Shown: piece after piece, positions 23,690 through 36,701 of the stretch
How positions within the stretch are numbered: the stretch's first letter is position 1
Layout of the letters: the number at the start of each line of letters is the position of its first letter
From: Puffinus mauretanicus
Taxonomy: Eukaryota > Chordata > Aves > Procellariiformes > Procellariidae
Length of the DNA stretch: 64,000 nt
Assembly: GCA_023333565.1 (NCBI GenBank)
Contig: JAJKFH010003493.1
Coordinates: 3,038,001 to 3,102,000 of the forward strand
Reading direction: 5' to 3'
Position numbers and translations under genes: made by a program
Notes under the pieces: model-generated
Databases searched by the model: none
What the model was told of the DNA's origin: nothing
What the model saw: only the letters and a program-made list of their open reading frames with translations

Positions 23690-26600
23690 GAAGTTAAGGT
23701 TTCTATTAAAAAAAAAAAAAGGCAACTTCTTTAAAACAAGATCTGGGCTCTAACCATAATCAACCTAAATATTTATTGAGTATAGACATTAGAGAACTTA
23801 ATTTATGACACGAGAAGTGACTGTGTATCAAAAAAACAAGTGAACTTAAATCTGAGCAGTTTCACCATTGCTTCTTATGGTGTCAGTGGAAAAGCAAGTG
23901 TGTGAGCTTGTTAAGTCATGCGTGAGTAAACTGGCATTGCCATGTAGGCGTACGGGAATAGGAGAGGGTACTGGCCTTCAGCACAGGATTAAATCTGACT
24001 GAACAATATTCTACAGCACGCAAAACAACTTGAAAAGTTAAATGGCTGGGAGAAAAAAATGTCCTTAATAGCTTTCTTGTACTGATGTACTTGGAATCAT
24101 AAGCCTTTTTCTTTTAAACAAATGCCAACTGTGATTTCCAGATACTCCTTAAAAAGGCAGATAGGTTCTTCCTTGGCTGCAATTTAATATAGAAACCTCT
24201 TTATCAATTTTTCAAGGAATAAACCTGCACTATGTCTTGTTATTTCTAGCTTAACAGAGCAGCAGTTGTAAATCTTCAATATAATAGAATCCATTTTGCT
24301 AGTTATTTCACCATGGGAAGGGCACTACTTTAATCACGAGGCTATATGAATTCATGTATGATTTTGTCCAAAGCCGACTGTTTAAAACAGCTGATCTGTA
24401 TCTGAACTTAAAACTGTTTTTTGGTGAACGTGCAAATTAACTACATTATATTATGAAAGTACCCATTCGTGACTAATAGCAATTATCAGAGTAACGCTGC
24501 CTTTGTTCTCCGTTCATTATCCTCAGAACTAATCGTTCTTGCCCATAGTGTAATCTTTGTATCTTTGGTAATATTTAATTTTCTGTAAGAAGAATAATGA
24601 AAGGAAAAACGCTGTGAAGAATAAGGAAGTTCTTTGTTATACACAGAAAAGATTAAGACTACTGCTTGCCACATGGAGGAGCTCCAGTATCAGGTTAGGA
24701 ATTACCATTGCGGCCTGGAGGGCTCATTCCCTGGCCAAGTTGGACTGGAAAAGTAACTCCTGGGAATGCCCTGGCCTCGGGTCTGCCCCTGGGTGTGTGG
24801 ATGAGGTTGCTGTAACTCTGTAGAAGTTAAGCGTGAGAGCACAATTTGGCCTGTGTTAGTGTTAATACTCTTTCCAACTGGTATGCCACATAGATCACGG
24901 AGACCTCAAAGCTACTTAAACTGGTGCAAACCCTGGCTTCTCTGAACTATTAGTTCTCTGCAGTTTTCCATATCTGCTTCCACAACTCCTCCTCCTGCTA
25001 CAACATACAGGGCTAATTAAGGGGAAAGAAACCAACTGAAGTTGCTGACAAAAGTTGTTCCTACCTTACTGTGTAATACTGCATCTCAGATTTAAGTAAT
25101 GTAGATTCAGCTCCCAGATCCAGCTGTGCCAACATAAAAGGTCATTGACCTGCAGCTATTTTCAGTCCCTTTCTGTCCTACCAAGAGATTTTTTTACGCC
25201 AGGGTTCTGTCAGTGGAGCAGTTTATGTGAAAACTCCCTAGTTAGCTTCAGGAAAATCTGTCTGCGTTAGGTAAAATAACTCGCATTAATCTGGGCTGGT
25301 GGTGACAAACAGGGCAGTTCTTTGCCTTGGTGGATGGACCTGGGAGCAGGGGCTGTGGGTTGTGCATGTCCCGATCTGACCAGCTGGGCATCTTGATATG
25401 TACTGGTTGGGGAGGGGGTCCCTGTTTTTTGCTGCCCACCCTCATTCTCTTTTACGTAGGCTAGATAGTGTTTGTAAACTAGAAAACATCAGCTCTGATG
25501 AACTAGGGAAAAAAAAGAGAAATGAGATGTGGTATGGATCCTGCAGGAGGGAATGGGAGGGAGGTTAGAGGCCCCCTGTGCAGCTCGTTTCTTAAAGCCA
25601 AGTTTTCACAACTTGCTGTCTCAGTAAACATGTTTACCCTCTGTTTAAAGTACCAGTTTTAGCTGATCTATGTGGCTCTGCTGACGTGTGTGAGGGAGTG
25701 CCTGTGGGAGCAGCTCACCCAGCAGCTCGCAGGGGACGCAGCTGGCCACAGCGAGGTGCTGGGTCGGAGGCAGGAATGGGCAATGGACTGGGGAAAGAAC
25801 AGCAGTCTGAGGCCTTCGTTTTCTGTAACAACTGCCTTGCACTGAGTATTTCTGGTTGAAAACAGGCTCTTCCCTCCTTTCACAGTAACACAGCCACGAC
25901 TCACAGCCTCTCTTCAAATTAATTCCTGTTATCAGTCTTATCTTTACTGATGAATTATTGTCAGACTATTATTACTCTCCTCCTTCCCATAAAGTATAAC
26001 CACTTAATTCTCACCCTTCTACCTGTGCTGTTGATGGGTGTGCAATTGGCCCAGCTGTGGCATCTGCACTGTGCTGTAGGCACACATAAGCTTTTGGAGG
26101 CTCCTAGAAAGAAGAAACCACCTCAGAGGCTGTGGTGTATCTGAACTTCTGCATTTTTCCTTTTCTTACTCCCATTGGCGATCTCAGCTGGGTCAATGCA
26201 CACTGGCATAGCAGAAGCATGAAGAGCTTGGGGTTTCTCCAGCCACTTCTGCTTCCTGCAGCTAGCTCGTGAGAGAAAGAGCAGCCTGTATGTTTTGCAG
26301 GAGGCAAAGGTAGTTTAAAGTAGCCATTGTTGCTGCTTACCAGTTCATTTTAAGTTACTGTGCAAGTTTTTGTGGCATGATATGCTAAAACTACAAATCT
26401 CAGTCTTCTGAAGTTGATGATTAATGTATATTCTGAAATTGCTTTATTTTCCTCCCAGGTCAGATTAGTGAAAAAATCTCTAACTTTTAAATTTATAAAT
26501 AACTCTGAAAGACTTTGTGTTCTTGTAAATCTTTGGTTGGAAAGGCTAAGATAACTGACATTAGTTGCAACTGGCGTTATTTATACAAATGACTTCATTT

Positions 26601-29600
26601 TTATGTACTTTTGCCTCTGAAGAATGTTAAATTTCTCAACTTGTTTTACAGGGATGTTTTGCCTTATTTCCTGAGATTTAAGGCACAAAAAAAGAGCTCA
26701 TGACCTTACTGTCTGAAATAGTTCAGAAATGTGACACACATGATGGCTGCAAGGGCAGTTGCTGCTGCTGAAAGTTCAGCTGGAAGAGTGGCAGTAGGAA
26801 TCACTTCTAGAAATCCAAGTTTTTTGTGTGAGCTAGTACATCTTCCTGGCCATGGGTATGAGTAAATAAGCTTCACTTCTAACAAATTAAATATGATTCA
26901 GGAGTTCATAATTGGAACTTGGGCTTAGAATGTGAATCCTGCAAAATCTACGTTTGTACTCTTGCCTTTTTTTCTATCTGCTGCAATATTAGCAAACATA
27001 TTGAGTAACTTAATTTGATTAAAGGTGTGGTAACTGCAGGAACATAGCACAGAACCTGTTCTAAATTAGCAGTTATGGGTGATAAATTATATATTTTTGA
27101 ATTGCTAGGGGCAGAATGTAAAGTGTGCAGTACCAGCAACTGCAAGCTGCTGTACACTTTAAAAAAAAAAAAATTGTATGCAAACTTTATTGCTGGATTC
27201 CAGTGAAATAATAATAAATTGTGGGTAAGGTACACATTCTTTTGATTAAAATACACAGTCTTCGTATTAAGATGCAGCAATAGACGGAATAACATAGACT
27301 GTCCAAGAAATGCAAGGTAGTCCTACTTCCATAGATCTGGGATATTAGAAACCTTAGTTTAGGCTGGAGGATCCCCTTACAGAAACCTGAAGCGATTCAA
27401 GTGTGCAGCTGAGCAAATAGAGGGCTCCACTTCACTTGGTAGGAATTTGCACTGGTGGAATTGCATGGGGAATAGGAGTGAGGAGATTTCGGCCAGGGAA
27501 GTGCCTTTTGCCTCTGCTTCTTGGCAGTTTAATCTAATTAAAAGAAAGCAAGCTTTCCCAATATAGCTATCCTGTGTAAATGTAAGAACTTCATAAAACC
27601 CTTCTCTCTACTTCAATCATTTAAGCAGCCCATAACGACTTTCAGGTTAAAGAATTAATCTTCAGTTCCATGCTGAAAGTCTTCAAATATGATAATTCTT
27701 GAGGGATCTTTGAAAGAGCAGAGTTGTGCCGACCCTTTCGAGCAAGTCATTAATGAAACAGCTTTGTGATAAATAGTGTGTGCTAATGACCTGTGGATGG
27801 GCTTTACAGAGAAAGGCACTGATCTCTTGGGGTCAGTAAAGATGGTATTGCAGACTTAGGAAAAATAAGGGTGTTAATACTTCTGTTCCAGACAGAATCC
27901 ATCTCAAGCAGTTAAAATCTCTACTGAAATCCCTACTACAGGGTCATTTAATACCTTTCACTTCTTTACACTTGACTTAAGCCTTGTTTCTGTGTGCTGT
28001 ATAGAATTGCTGTTGTATGTAATAGCCACTGAACTCATGGCTGTTAAAAGCTAACCTTCTGTTTCTGGAAGGATTTGCAAAGGCTTTTTTTTTTTTTTTT
28101 TAATTAACGATTGTAAGGCTTTTTGTGATCCTCAAAGAGGAGCATGAATGCAAGGCTTTCCATTCTTATTGTGCCAAATCTGGAGTTTTCCCCCAGGCCT
28201 CCATTCTTTGGGAGTCAAGTGGTGCTGAAGAAGGGCTGCGGTCCAGGCGGAGAGCCTGGCACACCTGCCACTGCACTGTGCCTGCTACAAATCTTGGGCT
28301 CCTGCAGTTTCAGTGAGTTTGAGAGGATTTCAGTGAGAATTCCTACCTGCAGGTGCTGTGTTGCCACGGTGTGGCTTTCTAGGTGTGTGCTTGTGCTTGT
28401 TACCTTGTACAGCAAAGGGCTGTATTTGACCTTGGAAATACAGCAGGAAACGAGAAGATCATACCTCTTTGTTCCCCTGAACATATAGATAAATAGATCT
28501 TGGCATTTTTTTCATTTTCTCTTTCACCCCTCTTACTCACATTCAAAAAATTAGGTGTTACCTTCTTTGCAGTCTTGAAAACCTGGATGACTGTAAATTT
28601 ATACAATCACTCTTCAAGGGTAAAATCTTTTTTTTTTTCACTCAATTTCCTATTCAGCCTTTCTGTTATTCTTAAGACTGTTGGTTGTAGAAACTAAAGA
28701 GCTATCAGAAAGTGTCATTAGGACTTGCCCCCTTTTCCATTTCACCTAGCAACATCTGTGTTCTCTGTCCCTCCGCCCCCAGTCTAGGATGTCCCCCAGC
28801 AAAGCAAGAGATGGGTAAGATTGCTATTTCAAAGGTAAAGGTAATCAGAAACACCCTCACCCTGCCCAAAGGAAAGAAATACTGGGGACTGGAGACTGTG
28901 AAGGTCGTGCTTTCTGCTTCTATGGCAAGGCAATGCTCTGGGCAGAAGTTGTTGCAAAGCTGGAATGGCTGTGAACTTGCTGGCTTCTTTTGGCACTGTA
29001 ATGAGTTCTGGTGCTCCTCCTCCTCCCCCGATAATCCCTGGCTAAATTTGAGGTGGGGAAAGACAATATTGGAGGATTTTGAAGAGAACTGTATTCATCC
29101 GTGTAGCTACATGAAACAGCAGTAGTTCTTTGGAATGACCAAAACTTGTTAAAATTTAAGTGTCTAATATAGATCCTTAATAACTGATCTGACTCTTTTC
29201 AGGGGTGGTCAGTGGTCCCCAGATCCTGGGGGAAGGAACGTTCAAGACCTTTTAAACAAAGGTGGTTTTTCTGATGCCCTAATCGTCAAATTCATATGCC
29301 TGAGAATAGAGAGGAAAAATCCAGAAATTTATTCAGATGTTTTAACTGTGCGTTCCCTAACAGGCCACAATTGCAGAATGAGAAGAATAAAGCTCTACAA
29401 ATCTGTAAAGCACCAGAAATGTGTTTGAGGAGCTACCCTAGATGAGATAATGTGTGATTAGAATATTTATAATCACTGATGAGAACTAGGAATAATAATA
29501 TTCACTAGCTGCAGTATTCTTTAACTTCCCTGTGGGTTAAAATGCCTATTAAAGTAGTTGTAGCATGTGGAGTGCTAATACAATACATAAGGATCATTGT

Positions 29601-31689
29601 GGGGAGAAAAGGTTTTAAAATAACTTCTCAGTCTGCAATTTTTCTCTTTGTCTGGGAATGAAATCTCACTTTGCTCCCAGATTTAAATCCTGCTTTGATG
29701 AAATACCTTAGGAAAGCCACCTCCTTTCAAGATACTGTCCTCTGTCTCCTTCTAGTGTTAATATGTACTCAGAAAACATTATGAAAACTAATGCAGAGGA
29801 TTTTTCAGACATTAATAACACACTCATTTTCTTTACTAATTGCTGAATGGCTTTGCATTAAACCTGTACATTTTCACTTCAAATACATGCAGCCTTTCTT
29901 TGAGTTGAGTGAAGGTATTTGCACTTTTCTAGCATGTGGTTAAGTTTCAGCTGCCCCTTTGAAGTGCTGTTTAAGGTTGTAATCCTCCAAGCAGTCTAGC
30001 ACAAAGCTCAGCTGGAACTGCACCAGGATGATTTGCAGGGTGGAAGCCACTGTAGCATTTCGGTTTGGTCTAGCGGGGAAATGAGAAAACCCTCACAGAT
30101 CCAGCAGAGAGCTCAAGAAATGGGAAGGTTTTCAAAGTTTCCTTGCCTCCTTCCAGCCATCCTTAAGCACCTGCTTTGTGAGAAGTTGTCTTTGGCTAAG
30201 ATTTTTTTCAAAACCTTGTCTGTGTGTCACCTTTTCAGAATAAGAGTTTTAAGAAAAACATTGTGTAGGCTGAGAGACATGCCAAAATTAGGAGTTAACA
30301 ATGCTGTATTATGGATATTATGACTGTGCTCTTCAAGTGCTTCCAGTAAGCCCTTGTTCAATCAGCTTTAGTCTTTGTGTGATTCCGGTTTCCAGAAATT
30401 CAGCTTTGTATCCCTTTGATGCTATGTCAAAATCTCCCCCTCTCCTGTCTTTTCTATATGCTGCCTCTGAAGGTTTAGTCCTGCAAGATGTTGAATGTAC
30501 TGGATATAATTAGAGGCATGAAAAATTTTTGTGTGCATCTGTTGTTGCTCACACAAACTACTTGTCATATGCCAAGCACTTCACAGGCACGTAAGGTAAA
30601 GATGCCATTCCAGGTGTCTCTCCACACACTTTAACAGTATATATGTCAGCGGTACTCTTTTCATTCCTGAAATTACACACGTTCTTTACTGCACTGGGAC
30701 TGAAACGCTCAGCATTTTGCAGAACCACGATCTTGAATACTATCTGTGGTGTGAAGTTTGCTGTGTCTACCCAGAAAACACTTTGCATGGTGCTTATATG
30801 AAATAGAAAGCAAGCCAAGCGTGTTCCTGGTGGAGTAAGTGACGGCAGACAGGCCCACGGCTGCAGCTGTGCAGCAACTCCCAGTTCCTGCCCTCACCAA
30901 ATTACCCCCAGCACTGAAAAGCAGAGTTCTGGGGAGAGGAAAAGAGCCTGGCTCTTACTAGGGCGGGAGGCTTGCTTATATCATAAGCAGCTTTTTTTCT
31001 GAGGAAGAAACAGATATGACACGACCAACACTTGCCAATTATGACAGATGAACAGACTTTTACACAGCAACAATACCTGTGCAGTTTGATTGCTCACTGT
31101 TTGGCAGACCAAATCCAGGGAGCTAGATGATTGCATGTGAGCTTCACCTCACTGACTCAAAATGACTGTAATGCTCTCCTTTAATATATGGAATATCTAT
31201 GATGTTATATGTTGCTCCTTCAGATTTCCAATAGAAAATAATTTTTAGTATTTCTGTGTCTACAACTTTTATAACAAGTGGACCATAAATCCCCTCTCTA
31301 CTATTGAGTGCTCTGTAGTACTGGTGATTTATCACAGGGATAATTTTATAACTTGAGTCACATGAGGACTCAGGTTGTAAATGTATCTTTGCTCTAAATC
31401 TTCAGCAGTTTGCTGTGACCCGGCTCACTGCAGCACTTGAATTCCCCCCTGAACATGCTTTAGAGTAAGTTGTGTGACAGAATTTTATACTTGCCTTTAC
31501 TGATATCATCCTGAACAAATGAAGAGAGAGGAATATTATGCTATGCTTTCATAATTTTGCTTTTGATGAGAATTTTATTCTTAACAAATGTTTCTGCTTA
31601 TCAACGAAACTAATTTTGATTAAAAGAGTGAGGTTTGCTTATCAAGAATTTGTATATATTTATCCTGCAAGCCCAAATACTCTATCCTC

Positions 31690-31707
31690 TTTTTTTTTTT
31701 TTTTTTT
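31690..31707 (+). repeat. T18 homopolymer
   Basis: Eighteen uninterrupted T, about 200 bp upstream of CR1 copy 1. It is not part of that element, whose 3' end is the octamer tail at the far side. Confidence 0.9.
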
Positions 31708-31912
31708 GTAAGTACACTCTGTGAGCTGATTTAAGAAAACATGGTTCTGCAGAAAGAAAATTTCCCATTAAACTGTTTCAAGGATAGGAAATACTTTACT
31801 TTTCTAAAGACTTGGCATAATGCAAGTTAGCTAAAGTACAGCATATGTGTTGGGGAGTGCCCATTTACGGCTAGTCCAGTGGATGTGGAGTCTTCTGGCT
31901 GTTTCTCTTCAC

Positions 31913-32242
31913 ACTACCTGAAAGGAGGTTGTAGCGAGGTGGGTGTTGGTCTCTTCTCCCAAGTAACAAGCGATAGGACAAGAGGAAATGGCCTCAAGTT
32001 GCGCCAGGGGAGGTTTAGACTGGACATTAGGAGAAATTTCTTTACTGAAAGAGTGGTCAGGCCTTGGAACAGGCTGCCCAGGGAAGAGGTTGAGTCACCA
32101 TCCCTGGAAGTATTTAAAAGACGTGTAGATGAGGCCCTTAGGGACATGGTGTAGTGGGCATGGTGTGTTGGATTGACGGTTGGACTCGATGATCTTAAAA
32201 GTCTTTTCCAACCTTACTGATTCTATGATTCTATGATTCTAC
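31913..32242 (+). mobile_element. CR1 LINE copy 1, 5'-truncated
   Basis: About 330 bp from the 3' end of a CR1 non-LTR retrotransposon. It holds the last 79 codons of ORF2, a short 3' UTR and the diagnostic ATTCTATG octamer tail at about 32217-32241. The 5' truncation inside ORF2 is typical of CR1 copies. It belongs to the same subfamily as copy 3: over the shared 71-residue C-terminus I count six or seven differences. No target duplication is evident, as usual for CR1. Confidence 0.93.
31915..32154 (+). pseudogene. CR1 ORF2 C-terminal fragment (copy 1)
   Basis: An open 79-codon remnant of the CR1 ORF2 C-terminus, downstream of the reverse transcriptase catalytic core. Visible family motifs include [15 protein letters not shown] and WNRLPRE, with the end VDEALRDMV before a TAG stop. 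The frame happens to extend upstream into non-CR1 sequence to an ATG at 31879, which has no meaning. No stop or frameshift interrupts the fragment, suggesting a fairly young insertion. It lacks the endonuclease and the catalytic residues and cannot mobilise itself. Confidence 0.9.
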
Positions 32243-35200
32243 ACCATCCAAGCATAACACAGCTCCTTGTTTGCATCACCTTACATTAGTATGACATGCA
32301 AATTTTTAAGTCCAGATTTGCATCCTTTCTGATAACTAAGAGGAGATAACTGTCCTTCCAAAGCACTTTGTATCTCTATACCAAACAATAGTAAAACTTC
32401 TCAAGGGGCATCTCTTTTGTAATCTTAATGCACTACTTGCACATCCCAGACTCTTGATACATAATCTTTTAAACAGCAGAAAGAGTTCTGCTCTGTGATA
32501 TTAAGATGAGTCATGTTTATGACATTGGGCATAATTAAACTACTTATCCTATAAATCTGTTTAAACTGATGTAGGTAAAATAGGCAGTTACTGAAGACAG
32601 CCTGTAAGTCTGGCATTCTTTCAAGGCCTAGAGCAATCAGTTAGTGCCAGTGCAGAGTCATGGAATGAATTTTAAAGTAATCTGTTTATGCCAAGTCTTT
32701 CTTACCGTACTTGCAGGTCTAGTGGAAATAGGAAAGAAAAAGATAGTGATAGCTCATCTGGGAATGATTCTATTATGTAAAATAATCTGAAGCTATACAG
32801 AAAAATATACTGTGAGCAGGACTGGTCTCTAGAGGTTTGGCTTTTTTTTTTTTTTTTATATCTTGAAAGGCACAGCTTTCTTGCCACTGACAAGGCTTTA
32901 CATCAGACATCTGATTCAAAAAAGCTTAGCATTTATCTTAATTTTGCTCTTTTCAACTTCAGTGACACCATTTTGCCACTGAGTGGGAGTAAAGTTAGAA
33001 TAGTGCTGAACATTTTTGACAGGTTTTTTTCAAGGTGGTAATTTCCTGGATTTGCAAAGAACTCTACCTGCTTGGCACGTAGAAATCATACATTTCAGAC
33101 TAACTCCTGGATATTTTATGGAGCCATAGAGAATTTCAGAAAACTTGGAGCAAAGTTTCTACATTTGTTTCTGTTCTCCAGTTAGCAGCGAATAAAAATA
33201 TTTTTTGCATGTATGCATGTGTGTGTGCTCTTGTAGATAAATATATACAGAGGTAGAGCTTAGCTGAGGTTATGGTGTGTTGAAAATTTTGGAGTGGTGT
33301 TTTTTTGCTTTTTCTCAGCTGAAGTTTTGCGTAGGAATTTAGTCCCAGTTGGGAACCATTGATTTAGAACAGTTGTTTCCTTCAAATATAAAAACCTAAA
33401 CTCATTCATTTAAAGAGAGTGTCACTAGGCAGGCTTTTTTGAATATTTTTTCAGTAAAGCTGCCTACATCCCTGCTTATGATTTAAATAGAGGCAAGACT
33501 GCCTTTTGACACTGGAGTACTTAGTGTGCTGTCACAGGTCACAATATATTGGTTTTAGTTGTCTCTTTCTCTGGCGCTGCCATTTCTCTCCTTCCTTTCT
33601 GCACTTTAATTGAGACCCACAGGCTATTCAGCAGGAGCGGGTCTAGATTAGCATTTCTATCAGCCTGCAAGTCCTGTGATCTGATATTGTTTCCTTCACT
33701 GGGTCTGACAGTCACTTCTGGTGTCTCCTGTTAACCTTGCACGGGGCCCAGGGCTTCTTGCAAAGGCTACCACTAAAGCTGTTTGGCAAATTGTAAGAGA
33801 AATTTATGAAACTGGAATGGTTTTCGGTTGTTTGACTTGGTCAGGATGAGTTGCTAAGCTCACGTATGACCCTCTTCCCAGTGGTTTCAAGGTGCAAAGC
33901 CTTGCTGGGGTTGAGCAGTAAGGCATGCAACAAGTCCTGCACCCCGAGTGATGCTCTCATATGGCTGTGCTGACCAGCCCTTATTTTTTTTTGCACCTTT
34001 GCAAAAAGGGAAAAGGAAAAAAGATTCTCTGAGCATAAATTCCTTCTCAACCACCTAGTAAGCTGAAAATAGACCTGGAGAGAGTAGTGGGGGTTTTCCT
34101 TCTAGACTCTGTGCAGAAAGGTTTTTGAAATGGCATTTCAAGGATACAAGTATCGGAAGCTTGGGCGCCTGCTGACTGCTACCTCTAAGAAGAGACCTGT
34201 TAAAGCAAGTGAGGGAACTGGGGCAAACACTTTTCCAGTAGGAACCTACTGACTCACATTAATAGTAAGATTTGGCTCTGTGCTCAAGAAACAGGATTTC
34301 CACCTTGCATTCTCCTCTGAAGACCAGATCCTAAAAAAGAATTGGTTTCTTTGCTAATGGATCTTCCTCTCTTGCACTTCTGTAAAAGTTTTTATGTGAC
34401 TATGAGCTTATTAAAATCTTAAATCTTGCTGGGGAGGGTGAGAAATCACCAGTGCCTAAATCACTTTTGAGATTTAGGTTCTTTAGGCAACACCTCCAAA
34501 AACATCTAAAGCTTGTTATAGTTTTTGTGTCCTTCTTTCTTTCTATTTACTTGCAGGTCATAAGAAAAAAAAAACCCACTCACAAAAACCCAGAGATTGG
34601 ATTTGCTGAAGAAAAAAACAGAAGAAAAGATTGACATGAAAGACAGGAGGGAATTCAAACAGTATTAAAGAACTGTTTAAAGAATTCTGAAACTAGGAAC
34701 AATTTTCTGTAAGAGTAGCAGATGTTATAACATATAACCCCTCCCCTAGTTTTTAATGTAATGTGAAACTGTTGGACACTTTCTCTTTTGAAGGAGCTAG
34801 ACATGAGAGTATAGATCTTTGTTTCAGGGAATTTGAGAATGTGTCAAACATCTCTGTGTATAAGGGGACTTTGAAGTATATTACTGAACTTTGTACTTGG
34901 AGGAATTAAAGGATGTTATATAGCTTTGTGTGAAAGACAGCTTCAAAGCACACTAAGCAGTAGTGAAAGATCTGCAGTTACTAAATTTACAGCAAAAAGA
35001 ACCTAGTAAGTCTTTCTTTTTATGTATAATACCAACATGAAATTTATGGAGAAGGCACGTAAGATGGTGACTGAATGGATCTGTCAATGGGATATACGGA
35101 ATTCTTTATCACTTAGTATTTTAAATCCAGATAATAGTGATGAAACAGCCATGGTTGTTCAAGGTGCTGACTTGAGTGGGTTGCTGTGGTCTTCAACTTT

Positions 35201-35849
35201 AAATGGATTCTTCTCTTCAGAGTAACTATGTATTTAGTTGAGCCTTGATTTTCTGCATTTTGACTAATGAAAGCTGTGTTTTCATGTTAAGCTATTAGAA
35301 GTCTGTTAGATTGCTGGGCACTGATCGTACTTCTAAGTTGTAACCTACACAAGGGATGTTCTGTCCTGTAATATTTCAAGAAAATTTCTGGAGTGATGGG
35401 GTGAGAGAGAGAAAAATCCAAGAATGTATGTATTGTAGGATGAAGCTGAGAGGTATAAGAAGACACAGGACCTTGGCGTGTAAGTATACTTCTGTTAAAG
35501 CCCTTAAATCTTCTAAGTTTGGCAGAGATCATCGGTCACGTGCTTGCTGCCAATAGCTTATAACTGCGTTCTTAAGCTTTTTCTCAGTTTTTTCCCTGCT
35601 TAGAACCTGCACAGGGATGCATGTAAGGATGTCGTCTGAAGGGAACTGAGGATTATCTTCAGCTGGGAGGACCATGAATCCTTGGAGACAAGAACCAGTG
35701 GGATGGTGACATTTGACTTGCTTTGACTGAATTTGGATTTTGAAGGCCATGTCTGATAGGTAGACTGGCACAAAATAAACTAGGATGTGAATTTACAGTG
35801 TGCTACCCACTCCGTGCTAATTGCTCTTTTACACATTTTGCTATGCCTG
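32243..35849. other. Unique non-coding DNA between CR1 copies
   Basis: No supported gene. It contains a T16 run at 32842-32857. Open frames are at most 69 codons and unremarkable. Confidence 0.65.
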
Positions 35850-36701
35850 AGGGAAGGGATGCCATCCATAGGGACCTTGACAGGCTTGAGAAGTAGGCCA
35901 ATGTGAACCTCATGAATTTCAACAAAGCTGAATGTGAGGTTCTGCACCTGGCCTGGGGCAATCCCCAATATCAGTACAGACTGGGGGGTGAATGGATTGA
36001 GAGCAGCCCTGTGGAAAAAGACTGGGGGATACTGGTGGATGAAAAATTGGATATGAGCCGGCAATGTGTGTTTGCAGCCCAGAAAGCCAGTCGTACCCTG
36101 GGCTGCATAACAAGAAGCCTGGCCAGCAGGTCAAGGGAGGTGATTCTCCCCCTCTACTTCACTTTTGTTGAGAACCCACCTGTAGTGCTGTGTTCAGCTC
36201 TGGGGCCCCCAGCACAAGGAAAATATGGACTTGTTGGAGTGGGTCCAGAGGAGACCCACGAAAATCGTCCGAGCGCTGGAACACCTCTCCTATGAAGAAA
36301 GGCTGAGAGAGTTGGGGTTGTTCAGCCTGGAGAAGAGAAGGCTCCGAAGAGACATTATTGTGGCGTTTCAGTACTTAAAGGAGGCTTATAAGAGAGATGG
36401 AGAGAGACTTTTTACCAGGGCCTGTAGTGACAGGACAAGGGGTAATGGAAACTAAAAGAGGGTAGATTTAGATCAGATATAAGGAAGAAATTCTTTACAA
36501 TGAGGGTGGTGAAACACTGGAACAGGTTGCCCGGAGAAGTTGTGGATGCCCCATCCCTGGAAGTGTTCAACGTCAGGTTGGATGGGGCTTTGAACAACCT
36601 AATTTAGCGGAAGATGTCCCTGCCCATGGCAGGGGGGTTGGACTAGATGCTCTTTAAACATCCCTTCCAACCCAAACTATTCTATGATTTCATGATTCTA
36701 T
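35850..36701 (+). mobile_element. CR1 LINE copy 2, 5'-truncated and decayed
   Basis: About 850 bp of CR1. It starts just after the reverse transcriptase FxDD region and runs to a degenerate octamer tail at about 36679-36701. The 3' UTR holds a perfect hairpin, stem CCCTGCC/GGCAGGG at 36618-36634 with a 3-base loop, which I know as a feature of this CR1 type. It belongs to a different subfamily from copies 1 and 3. The coding part is broken by a premature stop and two frame changes, so it is older than copy 1. Confidence 0.92.
35853..36607 (+). pseudogene. CR1 ORF2 C-terminal pseudogene (copy 2)
   Basis: A broken remnant of CR1 ORF2, the part after the reverse transcriptase core. In frame near the start, an in-frame TAG at 35894-35896 sits where the family has a tryptophan codon. 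An open stretch from 35903 holds family blocks such as NFNKAECEVLHL and [13 protein letters not shown] one-base insertion around 36165-36185 shifts the frame. The next stretch, 36225-36455, holds VQRRPTKIVRALEHLSYEER and LEKRRLRRD. A small deletion near 36450 shifts it again, and the C-terminus with RVVKHWNRLPGEVVDAPSLE continues in another frame to a TAG at 36605-36607. Confidence 0.9.

Larger units (their letters stand above)
20941..31912. other. Unique non-coding DNA
   Basis: No supported gene in nearly 11 kb. Open frames reach at most 137 codons (28712-29125), with no recognisable domain. Homopolymers include A13 at 23708-23720, A13 at 27161-27173 and T17 at 28085-28101. Two mildly GC-richer stretches, 24680-24830 and 25680-25800, have no further signal. 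It reads as intronic or intergenic DNA. Confidence 0.65.
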